The notes beneath the pieces are model-generated. The model worked only from the letters and a program-made list of their open reading frames with translations, did no database searches and was not told the origin of the DNA. Positions 43,510 through 53,344 of a stretch of DNA of 64,000 nucleotides are shown here, piece after piece (position 1 is the first letter of the stretch; the number at the start of each line of letters is the position of its first letter). The position numbers and the translations under genes are program-made. Origin of the DNA: a bacterium. GTDB taxonomy: Bacteria; Acidobacteriota; Thermoanaerobaculia; Multivoradales; JAHEKO01. The stretch is taken from NCBI GenBank assembly GCA_024224155.1, contig JAAENP010000154.1, forward strand, positions 1 to 64,000, in the 5' to 3' direction.

Positions 43510-46335
43510 GTGGTTATGATTGTGGTTCTGGTAGTTTCCAGTGAAGGGCGGATCAGCCGCCATGTTCGCAGCGTGCTCGGCTCCCAGGGCTGGTGGGTAA
43601 CTTCGGCCTCAGATCGAGAAGAGGCGCTGCGGGCGTCCGCGGATCATGAGCCGGCTCTAGTGATCGTGGACTGCGAGGTCGATGGTGCTACCGAGTTGGT
43701 TCGCACCTTCGGTGCAAGGAACGGCGGCCCGGGTGTGCTGCTCCTGGAACCGCAGGGCGACACCGACGGTGCGTTTCATGCCTTCGAAGCGGGGGCCGAT
43801 CAGATTCTGAGCAAACCCCCGCGCGCGCGGCAATTGCTCGAGGCCGCCGAGCGGGTCATGTCGCTGCCTCACCAGTCGGCCGGAGCGCTCGCCGCCGATA
43901 TGGGCGAGAAGCTCAGCGCCGCCGAGATCTTTGGCGAGGTGCTGATGGAACTCGACGCGACCGAATCCGGAACGGCGCCGGTTCGCGAGGCCGCCCTCGC
44001 CGAGCCCGCGTCCGGGCCCGAGCCCGAGCAGGAGATTCCGGCGCAATCTGAGGAGTCCGTCGAGGCCGAGTTGCCTCGAGATGAGGACGTGGTCGAGTTC
44101 TTCCGCGATCCGGGAAACGAGCCGGAAGAGCCGGCTGTCTTCGAGGAGCACGCCCCGAGGCTCGAAGGACCGGACCTTGCGGAAGTCGCTGAGGTCGCCG
44201 AGATGCCAGAGGCCGCCGAGGCCGATGTAGTGGAGGCACACGCAGAACCGGAGGCCCCAGAGCTCGCCGAGGCCGCCGAGGCCGATGAAGTGGAGGTACA
44301 GGCAGAACCGGAGGCGCCACAGGTCGCCGAGGCCGACGAGGCGGTAGGCCTCGAAGGACCGGACCTGGCAGAGGTCGCTGAGGTCGCCGAGATGGCAGAG
44401 GCCGCAGAGGTTGCCGAGGCCGATGAAGTGGAGGCACACGCGGGAACGGAGGCGCCAGAGCTCGCCGAGGCCGCCGAGGTGGAGGTGGAGGTGGAGGCGG
44501 AGGGAGAAGAAGACACCCGTACCGAGAGTGCTGAGCCTGAGGGTATCGAAGAAGAGATGCCGGCGACCGAGTCGTGGAAAGACATTGAATTGCCGGGCCC
44601 AGCCGAAGAAACCGGTGCCGACGAGGCTGTCGCGGCGTTTGCCTCACTGCCGGATCCCGAGGTCGTGCCGGAAGCGGCCGTCGAAGCTCTGGCCGTAGCC
44701 GGGACCGAACCGGAACCCGAAGTCGCTCACGTCCTCGGCGGCGCCGCCGCCAAGGTGGTCGAGTCGGAGGTCGGGGAGATCCGAGAGATTTCCTCGGCCA
44801 CATTCGACCCCACCGTTCTGGGCGCTGAAATCGACCGGATCGAGATGGAGTCAGAGTCAGGGGCAGCCGAGGAACCGGCTTCCGTCGACGAGGAGCCGGT
44901 CGCTCTGGCCGAGGCTCGGTTCTTTGAGGAGGTGAGCCCGGCCGAGGCAGAGGGAGAAGCTCTGGAAGAGGCCGGCGTGCATTCTCGGGCTGGCCTGGAG
45001 GAAGCCACGGGCACCGGCTCCGATTCGGAAGGGCCGCCAACGGTTTCGGAGGAGGAAGAGTTCTCGAAAGCGCCGGAGATCGCCCAGTTCGCGGATTTGG
45101 GTGAGCCGCTAGAGTCAGTGGAGCCACCCGAGGAAATCGAGCTGGCAGAGGTCGTCGAGCCAGCGCCATCCGAGGCGCAGCCGCCTGAACGTCATACCCC
45201 GGTCGAGGGAGACGAAGGCCGATTCGGCCAGTATCGGCTCGATGAGCGCATCGCGGTCGGCGGGATGGCCGAAGTCTGGCGAGCCAGCATGCTCGGAATG
45301 GAGGGATTCCGCAAGACCGTCGCGATCAAGAAGATCCTGCCTCACTTGGCGGAGAACAGCGACTTCGTCGCGATGTTCATCGAGGAGGCCAAGCTGGCGG
45401 CTCAGCTCAGTCACGAGAATCTGGTCGAAATCTACGATCTCGGCAAGATCGGCGAGAGCTTCTTCATCGCCATGGAATATGTCGACGGCAAGGACTTGCG
45501 GGCACTCATGAACCGACTGCAACGGAGCTCGGACCAGATGCCGATCGGCCTGGCATTGCTGATCGGGGCTGAGGTAGCCCGAGGCCTCGAGTACGCCCAT
45601 ACGCGTGAGGACAGCGAGGGCAGAGCTCTGGGGCTGGTCCACCGGGACGTCTCGCCGCGCAACGTGCTCATCGGGCTCGATGGTCGCGTGCGACTGTGCG
45701 ACTTCGGCGTCGCGAAGGCCGTGTCCTCGGTGATTCAGACCCAGATCGGCGCGCTCAAGGGCAAGCTGCAGTACATGTCTCCAGAGCAGGCCTCCGGCCG
45801 GTCCGTCGACAATCGCAGCGACATCTACTCGCTCGGTAGCGTCATGTACGAAATGATCACGGCCCGCCGTCTGTACGAGGCGGACAATGAGATATCGCTC
45901 CTCGACGCTGTCCGGGCCGGCAATTTCGACGACCCGCGCAAGCATTGTCCCGGGCTGCCGCAGGAGGTGAGGCGGATTCTGATCAAGGCACTCGCCAAGA
46001 AGCCGTCCGCCCGCTACCAGCACGCGGGGGTCCTCGAGCAGGACTTGCGAGATCTTCTGCGGACTCTCGAGCCCGCCCCGGGCGAGCAGACCCTGAGCGC
46101 CTTTGTCAGAGAGCTGCTGGCGGAGCCTGTGGCGGCTCAGGCGCCCGCCGACGATGGTGGAACTGTTGCCTCGGCGATTTCATCGGCGCTCGAAGAACCG
46201 GACGCCGCGACCCGCAGCTTTCAGACGCATGGGCCCTTGACCGGCAGCAAGGTGGCTCGCTTTTGGTGGGGAGTGGCCGCCGGTCTGCTCGCAGCGGGAG
46301 TGGTGGCGACTCTGCTCAAGCTCCTCCTGAGCTAG
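43510..46335 (+). CDS. Ser/Thr protein kinase with degenerate receiver domain and long acidic repeat linker
   Basis: This protein has 941 residues. Residues 1-118 are receiver-like: D54 (LVIVDCEVDG) and K102 (ILSKPP) remain, but the usual acidic pair is replaced by SSE and the switch Thr is missing. Residues 120-570 are a disordered Glu/Ala/Pro/Val linker with a 63-residue repeat. The kinase follows at about 578-845: RIAVGGMAEVW loop, VAIKK, VHRDVSPRNVL, DFGVAKA, and MSPEQASG. One membrane helix closes the protein (about 916-938), leaving almost nothing outside. So it is a tail-anchored cytosolic kinase. Its substrates are unknown. Confidence 0.9.
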   Translation: MVMIVVLVVSSEGRISRHVRSVLGSQGWWVTSASDREEALRASADHEPALVIVDCEVDGATELVRTFGARNGGPGVLLLEPQGDTDGAFHAFEAGADQILSKPPRARQLLEAAERVMSLPHQSAGALAADMGEKLSAAEIFGEVLMELDATESGTAPVREAALAEPASGPEPEQEIPAQSEESVEAELPRDEDVVEFFRDPGNEPEEPAVFEEHAPRLEGPDLAEVAEVAEMPEAAEADVVEAHAEPEAPELAEAAEADEVEVQAEPEAPQVAEADEAVGLEGPDLAEVAEVAEMAEAAEVAEADEVEAHAGTEAPELAEAAEVEVEVEAEGEEDTRTESAEPEGIEEEMPATESWKDIELPGPAEETGADEAVAAFASLPDPEVVPEAAVEALAVAGTEPEPEVAHVLGGAAAKVVESEVGEIREISSATFDPTVLGAEIDRIEMESESGAAEEPASVDEEPVALAEARFFEEVSPAEAEGEALEEAGVHSRAGLEEATGTGSDSEGPPTVSEEEEFSKAPEIAQFADLGEPLESVEPPEEIELAEVVEPAPSEAQPPERHTPVEGDEGRFGQYRLDERIAVGGMAEVWRASMLGMEGFRKTVAIKKILPHLAENSDFVAMFIEEAKLAAQLSHENLVEIYDLGKIGESFFIAMEYVDGKDLRALMNRLQRSSDQMPIGLALLIGAEVARGLEYAHTREDSEGRALGLVHRDVSPRNVLIGLDGRVRLCDFGVAKAVSSVIQTQIGALKGKLQYMSPEQASGRSVDNRSDIYSLGSVMYEMITARRLYEADNEISLLDAVRAGNFDDPRKHCPGLPQEVRRILIKALAKKPSARYQHAGVLEQDLRDLLRTLEPAPGEQTLSAFVRELLAEPVAAQAPADDGGTVASAISSALEEPDAATRSFQTHGPLTGSKVARFWWGVAAGLLAAGVVATLLKLLLS
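44161..44460 (+). repeat. In-frame duplicated block encoding acidic Glu/Ala linker
   Basis: A block starting CTCGAAGGACCGGACC at 44161 recurs at 44350, an offset of 189 bp (63 codons). Shorter GCCGAGGCCG units recur inside it. The protein text repeats LEGPDLAEVAEVAEM and EADEVEAHA-type units. This is an internal coding repeat, not a mobile element. Confidence 0.8.
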
Positions 46336-46389
46336 CGGCGCGGACCTCTGCTTCCCGGCCCTGGTGAAGCGCGAAGACCGTTTGCCGTT

Positions 46390-46398
46390 TGCTAGAGT
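46390..46398 (+). promoter_or_regulatory. Possible extended -10 before accD (TGCTAGAGT)
   Basis: TGC then TAGAGT lies 17 bp before the accD ATG, which would give a very short leader. No -35 is clear. Confidence 0.35.
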
Positions 46399-46414
46399 GC
46401 GATCGTCTTTCGCC

Positions 46415-47269
46415 ATGGCCTGGTTCCGAAAATCTAAGAAGCCCCGCAGCGCGACCTCGGAGCGACCGCGTAGCTCGGTGCCCGAAGGGCTCTGGGTAAG
46501 GTGTTCCGGCTGCCGGGAGATCATCTACTCGAAAGAACTGGATCGCAACCAGCAGATCTGCCCGAAGTGCGGTTATCACTTCCGCATCGGCAGCCGAGCC
46601 AGGATCCGCCTGCTGCTCGACGAGGACGATCCTCGCGAGTTGTTTCATGGCCTGCTACCGGCCGATCCGCTCAAGTTCAAAGATCGTAAGAGCTATCGAG
46701 ATCGGGTCAGGGACTACACCAAGACGAGCGGTGAGGAAGAGGCGGTGATCGTGGTCGAAGGGCATCTCGACGGTGTTCCGGCGATCGTCGCTGTAATGGA
46801 GTACTCATTCATGGGCGGCTCGATGGGATCGGTGGTGGGCGAGAAGATTACCCGCGCGGCCGAAGAAGCGGCGCGCAAGAAGTGCGGGCTGATCGTGGTC
46901 TCCGCTTCAGGTGGTGCTCGAATGCAGGAGGGCGTCGTGTCTCTCATGCAAATGGCCAAGATCTCGGCGTCGCTTGCCCGGCTGCGCGAGAGCAGCTTGC
47001 CGTTTCTGTCGGTCTTGACCGATCCCACGACCGGAGGGGTCACGGCTTCCTTCGGGATGTTGGGAGATCTGAATATCGCCGAACCGGGGGCTCTGATCGG
47101 CTTCGCCGGGCCGCGCGTGATCGAGCAGACAATCCGAGAGAATCTGCCCGAGGACTTTCAAACCAGCGAGTTTCTCCTCGAGCACGGATTCCTTGACATG
47201 GTCGTAAAGCGTCCCGAGCTCAAGCAGACTCTGGCTACCTGTTTGCGCCATCTGGGCCAAAGGGCGTGA
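46415..47269 (+). CDS. accD: Acetyl-CoA carboxylase carboxyltransferase subunit beta
   Basis: This 284-residue subunit joins AccA to move CO2 from biotin to acetyl-CoA in fatty-acid synthesis. The four-Cys zinc ribbon is C30-x2-C33 and C49-x2-C52. The carboxyltransferase core has YSFMGGSMGSVVGEKI and SASGGARMQEGVVSLMQM. TDPTTGGVTASFGMLGD and GFAGPRVIEQTI follow. The ATG at 46415 is used. folC overlaps the stop, and accD-folC is a common pair. Confidence 0.95.
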   Translation: MAWFRKSKKPRSATSERPRSSVPEGLWVRCSGCREIIYSKELDRNQQICPKCGYHFRIGSRARIRLLLDEDDPRELFHGLLPADPLKFKDRKSYRDRVRDYTKTSGEEEAVIVVEGHLDGVPAIVAVMEYSFMGGSMGSVVGEKITRAAEEAARKKCGLIVVSASGGARMQEGVVSLMQMAKISASLARLRESSLPFLSVLTDPTTGGVTASFGMLGDLNIAEPGALIGFAGPRVIEQTIRENLPEDFQTSEFLLEHGFLDMVVKRPELKQTLATCLRHLGQRA

Positions 47270-48612
47270 GCGCGTCCAGCGACGCCGAACCGCTGCCGGT
47301 GCTCGACCCGGACCGGATTCTCGAGACGCTCGAAAGCTGGGGGGCCCGTCTCGAGCTCGACCGGGTGAAGCGGTTGCTCGAGCATTTCGATTCCCCTCAG
47401 GAATCGTACGCCACGGTTCTCATAGCCGGGACCAACGGCAAGGGCTCGACCGCCGCGTTGCTGTCTTCGATGGTGGCGGCAGCGGGCTATCGGACCGGCC
47501 TTTTCACATCACCTCATCTCGAAGGAGTAGAGGAGCGTCTTCGAATCGATGGATCCGCGGTGGGCCGAGTCGAGTTGGGCGGACTACTTCAAAGGTTCCT
47601 TGATCGGGCCAAAGCCGCCGGTCTGGAGCCGCCGACGTACTTCGAGGCTCTCACCGTAGCCGCCTGCTTGTGGTTCGCGCGCTCAGACGCCGAGCTTGCG
47701 GTTTTCGAGGTCGGTATGGGAGGGCGTCTGGATGCGACCAATACCTGCTCGCCGGTACTCTCGTTGGTGTCCGAGATCGGTCTCGATCACGTCAAACCGC
47801 TGGGTGACTCTCTCGGAGAGATCGCCAGAGAAAAGGCGGGGATCTTCCGCCCGGGCGGGGTCGCGATCAGCGCCGCCAGCGAGCCCGAGGCCCGGCGCGC
47901 GCTTCGAGCTCACGCGACCGAAATCGGGGCGAACCTGTGCGAGCTCTCGGAATGGGTACAGCGAACCACGGTCGAAGAGGGGCCGACCTCACAGCGAGTG
48001 CGAGTCCAAACCGCGATCCGTGACTACGAGCTCGAGCTCCGGCTGCCCGGGGCACACCAGATTCGAAACCTGTTGCTGGCACTGGCCGCGGCCGAACGCC
48101 TGGCCGGGATGGGCTGGCACGATCTCGACCGCCGCGCAATCGAGCTCGGAGTCCGTAACTGCCTCTGGCCCGGGCGTCTCGAACGAGTCGAGCTGCCCGA
48201 TGGAAAGAACGTCTGGCTGGACGTAGCCCACAATCCTCAGGGCGCCGAATCGCTGGCGCGCTTTCTGAGCGCTCATCTGGCGGATTACGACTTGCTCTTC
48301 GGAATCCTGGAGGACAAGGACGCTCGGCAAGTGCTCGCTGCGGTCGCGCCCGGGGCCGCGCGAATCACCCTCACGCGCCCACCCAGTGACCGGGCATTGA
48401 ATCCGAACGACTTGGCTGCGTGGCTTTCCGGCCCGCGGATCGAAGTCGAGCCCGAACTGGAGTCGGCTCTGGACACGGCTCTCGAAGGAGAGCGACCCCT
48501 CTTGGTCTGTGGCTCCCTCTATCTGGTGGGTTGGGTCCGAGCGGCGCTTCGCAAAAGGTTCGGGGTACCGGCGCCTGCCGCGGATTTGGTTGCCGGACCC
48601 GGCGCGGCCTAG
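47266..48612 (+). CDS. folC: Folylpolyglutamate/dihydrofolate synthase
   Basis: This 448-residue Mur-ligase-fold enzyme adds glutamate to folates. The P-loop is [16 protein letters not shown] (near residue 50), and [28 protein letters not shown] and the Mur-type [11 protein letters not shown] near 320 are present. The start is GTG, overlapping the accD stop. The stop overlaps that of convergent glyA by 4 bp. Confidence 0.94.
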   Translation: MSASSDAEPLPVLDPDRILETLESWGARLELDRVKRLLEHFDSPQESYATVLIAGTNGKGSTAALLSSMVAAAGYRTGLFTSPHLEGVEERLRIDGSAVGRVELGGLLQRFLDRAKAAGLEPPTYFEALTVAACLWFARSDAELAVFEVGMGGRLDATNTCSPVLSLVSEIGLDHVKPLGDSLGEIAREKAGIFRPGGVAISAASEPEARRALRAHATEIGANLCELSEWVQRTTVEEGPTSQRVRVQTAIRDYELELRLPGAHQIRNLLLALAAAERLAGMGWHDLDRRAIELGVRNCLWPGRLERVELPDGKNVWLDVAHNPQGAESLARFLSAHLADYDLLFGILEDKDARQVLAAVAPGAARITLTRPPSDRALNPNDLAAWLSGPRIEVEPELESALDTALEGERPLLVCGSLYLVGWVRAALRKRFGVPAPAADLVAGPGAA

Positions 48613-49853
48613 GTGTAGAGCGGAAACCGCTCGCAGAGGTCGTGCACCTCGGACCGGAGCTCGGCCGCGAGCGCTTCATCTTCCGGGGCCGCAAGCACGC
48701 GGCCGATCCACTTGGCCACGGTCTTCATCTCCGGCTCGCCCATTCCCCGGGTGGTCAAGGCCGGTGTGCCGATCCGGATTCCGGAGGCGACCAGGGGCGG
48801 ATTCTCGTCGTAGGGGATGGTGTTCTTGTTGACGGTGATGTCGGCGCGCTCGAGGGCCTCCTCGGCGATCTTCCCGGTGATACCGACCGACGTCACGTCG
48901 ACCAGAAACACGTGATTATCGGTGCCGCCGGAAACGATGCGCAGTCCTTCGCTGCTCAGAGCCGTGGAAAGGGTCTTCGCGTTGCGAATGATCTGTTCCT
49001 GATACTGGCGAAACCCGGGGCGCAGCGCTTCGCCGAGGGCGACCGCCTTCGCCGCGATCACGTGCATCAGCGGTCCTCCCTGCATGCCCGGAAAGACGGC
49101 TCGGTTGATTGCCTTGACGTGTTCCTTGGTGCTCATGATCATGCCGCCACGAGGTCCGCGCAGGGTCTTGTGGGTGGTCGTGGTCACGAAGTGACAGTGG
49201 GGCACTGGTGATGGGTGCAGACCGACGGCGACCAAGCCCGCGATGTGTGCGATATCCGCCATCAGGAGCGCGTCGACCTCATCCGCGATCTCGCGGAACT
49301 TCTCGAAGTCGATGACGCGGCTGTAGGCACTGGCGCCGCAGATGATCAGTTTGGGCTTGTGCTCGCGCGCCACGCGAGCGACGTTCTCGTAGTCGAGGAT
49401 CTCGGTTTCTGGATCGACGCCGTAGGCGACAACCCGGAAATCGCGTCCAGAATAGGAGAGTCGGTGACCGTGTGTGAGATGTCCGCCGCTGGAAAGGTCC
49501 ATGCCCATCAGCGTGTCGCCCGGCTCGAGCATCGCGAAGTAGACCGCGGCGTTCGCCTGCGTGCCGCTGTGCGGCTGGACGTTGACGCGTTCGGCCCCGA
49601 AGAGCTCCTTGGCGCGGGCGATTGCCAGGCGCTCGGCCTCATCGACCCACTCGCAGCCGCCATAGTAGCGGCGTCCCGGGTAGCCCTCGGCGTACTTGTT
49701 GGTGAGGACCGAGCCGGCCGCTTCGAGAACCGCCGCACTGGCGAAATTCTCGGAAGCGATGAGCTCGAGGCTCTGGCCCTGTCGTTCGAGTTCCCCGGAA
49801 ATTGCTCGCTGGACCTCGGGGTCGGCCTCGGCGATAGCGCGCTTGTCGAGCAT
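48609..49853 (-). CDS. glyA: Serine hydroxymethyltransferase
   Basis: This 414-residue PLP enzyme interconverts serine and glycine and loads one-carbon units on tetrahydrofolate. [31 protein letters not shown], the [11 protein letters not shown] loop, and the PLP lysine in [15 protein letters not shown] near residue 227 are clear. It follows an H1-like gene by 11 bp. folC, which also handles folates, is convergent. Confidence 0.96.
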   Translation of the reverse strand: MLDKRAIAEADPEVQRAISGELERQGQSLELIASENFASAAVLEAAGSVLTNKYAEGYPGRRYYGGCEWVDEAERLAIARAKELFGAERVNVQPHSGTQANAAVYFAMLEPGDTLMGMDLSSGGHLTHGHRLSYSGRDFRVVAYGVDPETEILDYENVARVAREHKPKLIICGASAYSRVIDFEKFREIADEVDALLMADIAHIAGLVAVGLHPSPVPHCHFVTTTTHKTLRGPRGGMIMSTKEHVKAINRAVFPGMQGGPLMHVIAAKAVALGEALRPGFRQYQEQIIRNAKTLSTALSSEGLRIVSGGTDNHVFLVDVTSVGITGKIAEEALERADITVNKNTIPYDENPPLVASGIRIGTPALTTRGMGEPEMKTVAKWIGRVLAAPEDEALAAELRSEVHDLCERFPLYT

Positions 49854-49864
49854 CTGAGCTCCGG

Positions 49865-50260
49865 TCAGTCGGTTTTGGTTGCCTTGGTGGTCTTCTTTGC
49901 GGTCTTCTTCTTGGTGGTTTTCTTCGCTGTTTTCTTAGCCGTCTTCTTGGCAGGTGCCTTGGTGGTCTTCTTGGTGGTCTTCTTTGCGGTCTTCTTGGTC
50001 GCGACTTTCTTTGCCGTGGTCTTTTTCTTGGTGGCGGTCTTCTTGGTCGCGGCTTTCTTTGCCGGCTTTTCGGCTGCGTCTTTCGGAGGCTCGGCGGTGT
50101 CTTGGCTCTCCGCGGTCGGCTCGGGAGCCTCGACCTTGGCCCGCTTGGACGCCTGTCTTCGGGTCGTCTTGACCGTAGCCATGATTTCGGCGCGGCGCTT
50201 CTTGAGTCGCTTCAGACGCCGCTGACGCCGCCGTCTGAGCGATCTGTCTTTCTCTCGCAT
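49865..50260 (-). CDS. Histone H1-like Lys/Ala/Thr-rich basic protein
   Basis: This 131-residue, highly basic protein begins with a short Arg/Lys-rich helix ([17 protein letters not shown]). An acidic-leaning linker follows ([20 protein letters not shown]). It ends with repeated KKTAKK/KKTTKK units over about 65 residues, as in the tail of eukaryotic H1 or bacterial Hc1-type proteins. The likely role is nucleoid binding. The start at 50260 has GAAGGAGAG upstream; an internal ATG ([10 protein letters not shown]) is possible. It sits between pccB-like and glyA genes. Confidence 0.75.
   Translation of the reverse strand: MREKDRSLRRRRQRRLKRLKKRRAEIMATVKTTRRQASKRAKVEAPEPTAESQDTAEPPKDAAEKPAKKAATKKTATKKKTTAKKVATKKTAKKTTKKTTKAPAKKTAKKTAKKTTKKKTAKKTTKATKTD
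49887..50069 (-). repeat. Short tandem coding repeats of the H1-like tail
   Basis: Units close to GGTCTTCTT (plus strand) recur many times and encode Lys-Lys-Thr/Ala steps. The copies vary at third positions, which indicates selection on the protein rather than recent slippage. Confidence 0.7.
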
Positions 50261-50402
50261 GTCTCTCCTTCAGGGTCTTCGGCGCGAACGTGCCGGGAAA
50301 CCCGCTAAATTCAGGCACTGGAGCTTGTCCCAGTAGCCTTTGGGTGTCAAGCGAATGCCGGTGTCTCGGCCTCTCGCGGGATCTGTGAGCTGCGCGATCC
50401 GG

Positions 50403-51974
50403 CTAGAGCGGTATGTTGCCGTGCTTCTTGTTGGGGACCCCTTGCCGCTTGCCCCGCAACTGCCGCAGTGCGCGGATGACGTAGGTCCGGGTCAGCCTGG
50501 GCTCGATGACGGCGTCGATGAAGCCGCGCTCGGCCGCAACAAAGGGGTTGGAGAACTTACTTCTATACTCGCTCACCTTCTCGGTGCGCAGCTTCCCGGC
50601 GTCATCGGCAGCCTGCAGCTCGCGACGGTAGAGAATGTTGACCGCGCCTTCGGGTCCCATAACGGCGATCTCGGCACCCGGGTAGGCGAGATTCACGTCG
50701 GTTCTCAGATGCTTGCTGGCCATGACGCAGTAGGCGCCGCCGTAGGCCTTACGAGTGATCACCGTGATCTTGGGCACGGTGGCCTCGGCGAAGGCGTACA
50801 AGAGCTTGGCGCCGTGTTTGATGATACCGCCGAACTCCTGTTGCGTGCCGGGTAGGAAACCGGGTACATCCTCGAATGTGACCAAGGGCAGGTTGAAGGC
50901 GTCGCAGAAGCGCACGAATCGAGCCCCCTTGAGCGAAGCGTCGATGTCGAGCACGCCGGCCAGGTATCCGGGCTGGTTGGCCACAACCCCCACGCTCTGG
51001 TTGCCGAACCGGGCAAAGCCGACGACGATGTTCCTGGCGTAGTCGGCATGGACCTCGAAGAACCGGCCGTCATCGACGACGACGGCAATCAGGTCCTTGA
51101 TGTCGTAGGGCTTGTTCGGATCCTCAGGAATCAGGGAATCGAGGCTCTCGTCTTCCCGATCGGTGGGGTCGTCGCTGCTCCCCGGCGGTGGATCCTCCAG
51201 GTTGTTGCTTGGCAGATAAGACAGCAGGTCTCTGATGGCCAAGAGACAAGCCGCGTCATTGGCCACGGTGAAATGGCTGACTCCGCTCTTCGAGCTGTGA
51301 GTTCTGGCCCCGCCGAGCTCTTCCTTGCTCACCTCTTCGTGGGTGACGGTCTTGATCACATCGGGGCCGGTTACGAACATGTAGCTGGTGCGATCCACCA
51401 TGAGCGTGAAGTCGGTGATCGCGGGTGAGTAAACAGCACCACCCGCGCACGGTCCCATGATGGCGCTGATCTGTGGGATCACGCCGGAAGCCAGCGTGTT
51501 GCGTAGAAAGATGTCGGCGTAACCCCCCAGGGAGGCGACGCCCTCTTGGATTCGCGCACCGCCCGAATCGTTGAGGCCGATGACGGGAGCCCCGTTTTCC
51601 AGGGCGAGATCCATGATCTTGCAGATCTTGAGCGCGTTGGTCTCAGAGAGCGAGCCGCCGAATACGGTGAAATCCTGGGCAAAAACATAGACGGTACGAT
51701 CTCCGACCGTGCCGAAACCAGAGACGACGCCGTCGCCCGGAACGGTCTTCTCCGCCATGCCGAAGTCCTGGCAGCGATGGCTGACGAGCTCATCGAGCTC
51801 GACGAAGGAGCCTGGATCCAGAAGCAGCTCGACGCGCTCGCGCGCGGTGAGCTTGCCCGACCCGTGCTGTCGCTCGATGCGCTCCGGCCCTCCACCCAGC
51901 TGGGCGAGCTCGAGTCTGCGTTGGAGCTCCTCGCGCGGAGTGGTGTTCGATTCGGTATTGCTCGTCTTGTCCAT
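50403..51974 (-). CDS. pccB: Acyl-CoA carboxylase carboxyltransferase beta subunit (propionyl-CoA type)
   Basis: This 523-residue carboxyltransferase has both crotonase-like halves: [20 protein letters not shown] and [17 protein letters not shown] in the first, [26 protein letters not shown] and [15 protein letters not shown] in the second. It fits propionyl-CoA carboxylase or methylmalonyl-CoA decarboxylase subunit, with the biotin carboxylase partner elsewhere. The stated family is secure; the exact acyl-CoA is not. Confidence 0.9.
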   Translation of the reverse strand: MDKTSNTESNTTPREELQRRLELAQLGGGPERIERQHGSGKLTARERVELLLDPGSFVELDELVSHRCQDFGMAEKTVPGDGVVSGFGTVGDRTVYVFAQDFTVFGGSLSETNALKICKIMDLALENGAPVIGLNDSGGARIQEGVASLGGYADIFLRNTLASGVIPQISAIMGPCAGGAVYSPAITDFTLMVDRTSYMFVTGPDVIKTVTHEEVSKEELGGARTHSSKSGVSHFTVANDAACLLAIRDLLSYLPSNNLEDPPPGSSDDPTDREDESLDSLIPEDPNKPYDIKDLIAVVVDDGRFFEVHADYARNIVVGFARFGNQSVGVVANQPGYLAGVLDIDASLKGARFVRFCDAFNLPLVTFEDVPGFLPGTQQEFGGIIKHGAKLLYAFAEATVPKITVITRKAYGGAYCVMASKHLRTDVNLAYPGAEIAVMGPEGAVNILYRRELQAADDAGKLRTEKVSEYRSKFSNPFVAAERGFIDAVIEPRLTRTYVIRALRQLRGKRQGVPNKKHGNIPL

Positions 51975-52001
51975 CCCGACGGCGTTTATCTTACCTTCGA
52001 T

Positions 52002-52029
52002 GCCGGCTCGGCCGGCTGTGAAAGAATTT
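52002..52029 (+). other. Palindromic GCCGGC pair followed by a T-run before tldD
   Basis: GCCGGC-TCG-GCCGGC (52002-52016) could form a short stem; ATTTTTTT follows 9 bases later, immediately before the tldD ATG. The distance from stem to T-run is too long for a good terminator. It may be leader structure. Confidence 0.3.
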
Positions 52030-52033
52030 TTTT

Positions 52034-53344
52034 ATGTGGTTCTCGGAGGCCGATGCGAGTGCTGTCGGTCGATGCCTTGCGCAGGTCGCGGGTGAAACGA
52101 CGGAAATCGCCGATCTCTTTCTCGAACGGCGGCGCGATCTCGAGCTGCGCTCGGAAGAAGCGGGTCCGGGAGTCGTCGAACGCCGTGGCGAAGGCCTCGC
52201 GATTCGACTGGTTCGGCGCGGACACACGTACCTGGCAGCCCGCGACGGCTTCGAGGCGAGCTCTCTCAAGTCGGCGCTACGCGAGGTCGCTCGTGTAGTT
52301 CCGGCGAGCTCCTACCTGGTTCCCGAGCTGGTTCCAGGCAGAGCGCCGGAGGAGCCGAACCGGACCGGGCTGCGGGACTTCCCAACCGAGGTCCGACGGG
52401 CGGTGCGCAAACGGCACGCGGCCTTTGCGTTCCAGTTGCGAGTCGCCCGTCACAGCCGTCAGGTGCAGCTGGTTGGGCGACGCTTGGTGCCCGAGGCTCA
52501 AACCGAGGCGTTCTTCAGCCTTGCCGGCACGACTCCCTGGGGGAGGTTCGGAACGCTGGTTCCGGAGTTGGATGATCGATGCGTTGAGGCCGTGGCGGGG
52601 AGTCTCGTCGATCGCTTTCAAGCGCGAGCAGCCGCGCCGGCGGACAGGTTCTCGGGTCCGATCGTGCTCGCACCGGCGGCTGCCGCGGTTCTATTGCACG
52701 AAGCGGTGGCTCACGCCCTCGAGACCGACACTCTCGTCCTGAGCGGCAGGCCCGAGGCTGCGCTCGGAGTGTCTCTGGGCAGTGATCTTCTCGACGTCCT
52801 GGACAGCCCTGCCGATATGCCGTCGGTTCTCAGGCGAGAAACGGATGACGAGGGATTGCCTGTGCTCCGGCGGTGGCTGCTCCAGAAAGGGCGCGTCAGC
52901 CAGCCTCTCGCTGACCGCTTCCATGCGGATCGCTCGCCTCACCTTTTGCCGGGGGCGGCGCGCCGGGCGAGCCGGCACCTGCCACCGGTGCCGAGGTCCA
53001 CTCATCTCGAGCTCGTGCCGGGAGAGCATGACGCAGGGCAGCTTCTGGCGGGTGCTCGAGGCATCTATTTCTCCGAGATCTCGCGCGGGAATCTCGACCC
53101 TCTTTCGGGCGATCTGCTCGTGGAGTTTCCCTACGGCCGGCGATTTCGGTCGGGGCAGCTGGGAGACTGGGTGGGGAAATGCACCCTGCGAGGGAAAGTC
53201 TCGGCGGTTCTGAGTGCGGTCGAAGCGGTTGGAGACGAGACCGAGTTTGCCGGAGCGGGCTGGTGCGCCAAGGCCGGGCACCGGCTGCCGGTGTGGGCGA
53301 CCTGCCCTCACATCCGACTGGCGGGCATGGAGATCGGCGCATGA
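52034..53344 (+). CDS. tldD: TldD-type metalloprotease subunit
   Basis: This 436-residue protein pairs with PmbA (TldE) to form a protease that trims unfolded peptides and, in some bacteria, processes RiPP or antitoxin peptides. The zinc motif is LLHEAVAHALE, a HExxxH at about 222-227. GIYFSEISRGNLDPLSGDLL and the C-terminal WCAKAGHRLPVW region match the family. It is weakly conserved at the N-terminus. Its end overlaps the pmbA ATG. No RiPP precursor is visible. Confidence 0.88.
   Translation: MWFSEADASAVGRCLAQVAGETTEIADLFLERRRDLELRSEEAGPGVVERRGEGLAIRLVRRGHTYLAARDGFEASSLKSALREVARVVPASSYLVPELVPGRAPEEPNRTGLRDFPTEVRRAVRKRHAAFAFQLRVARHSRQVQLVGRRLVPEAQTEAFFSLAGTTPWGRFGTLVPELDDRCVEAVAGSLVDRFQARAAAPADRFSGPIVLAPAAAAVLLHEAVAHALETDTLVLSGRPEAALGVSLGSDLLDVLDSPADMPSVLRRETDDEGLPVLRRWLLQKGRVSQPLADRFHADRSPHLLPGAARRASRHLPPVPRSTHLELVPGEHDAGQLLAGARGIYFSEISRGNLDPLSGDLLVEFPYGRRFRSGQLGDWVGKCTLRGKVSAVLSAVEAVGDETEFAGAGWCAKAGHRLPVWATCPHIRLAGMEIGA

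Noticed and set aside
44161-44500. Mobile element or CRISPR in the kinase gene
   Set aside because: The repeats keep the frame of the acidic linker and lack ends or spacers.
49887-50069. CRISPR-like short repeats
   Set aside because: The repeats are contiguous codons of the Lys-rich protein, without spacers.
50321-50349. Promoter TTGACA at 50344-50349 (minus) for the H1-like gene
   Set aside because: The -35 is perfect, but the hexamer at 16-17 bp (CAAGCT/AAGCTC) is a poor -10.
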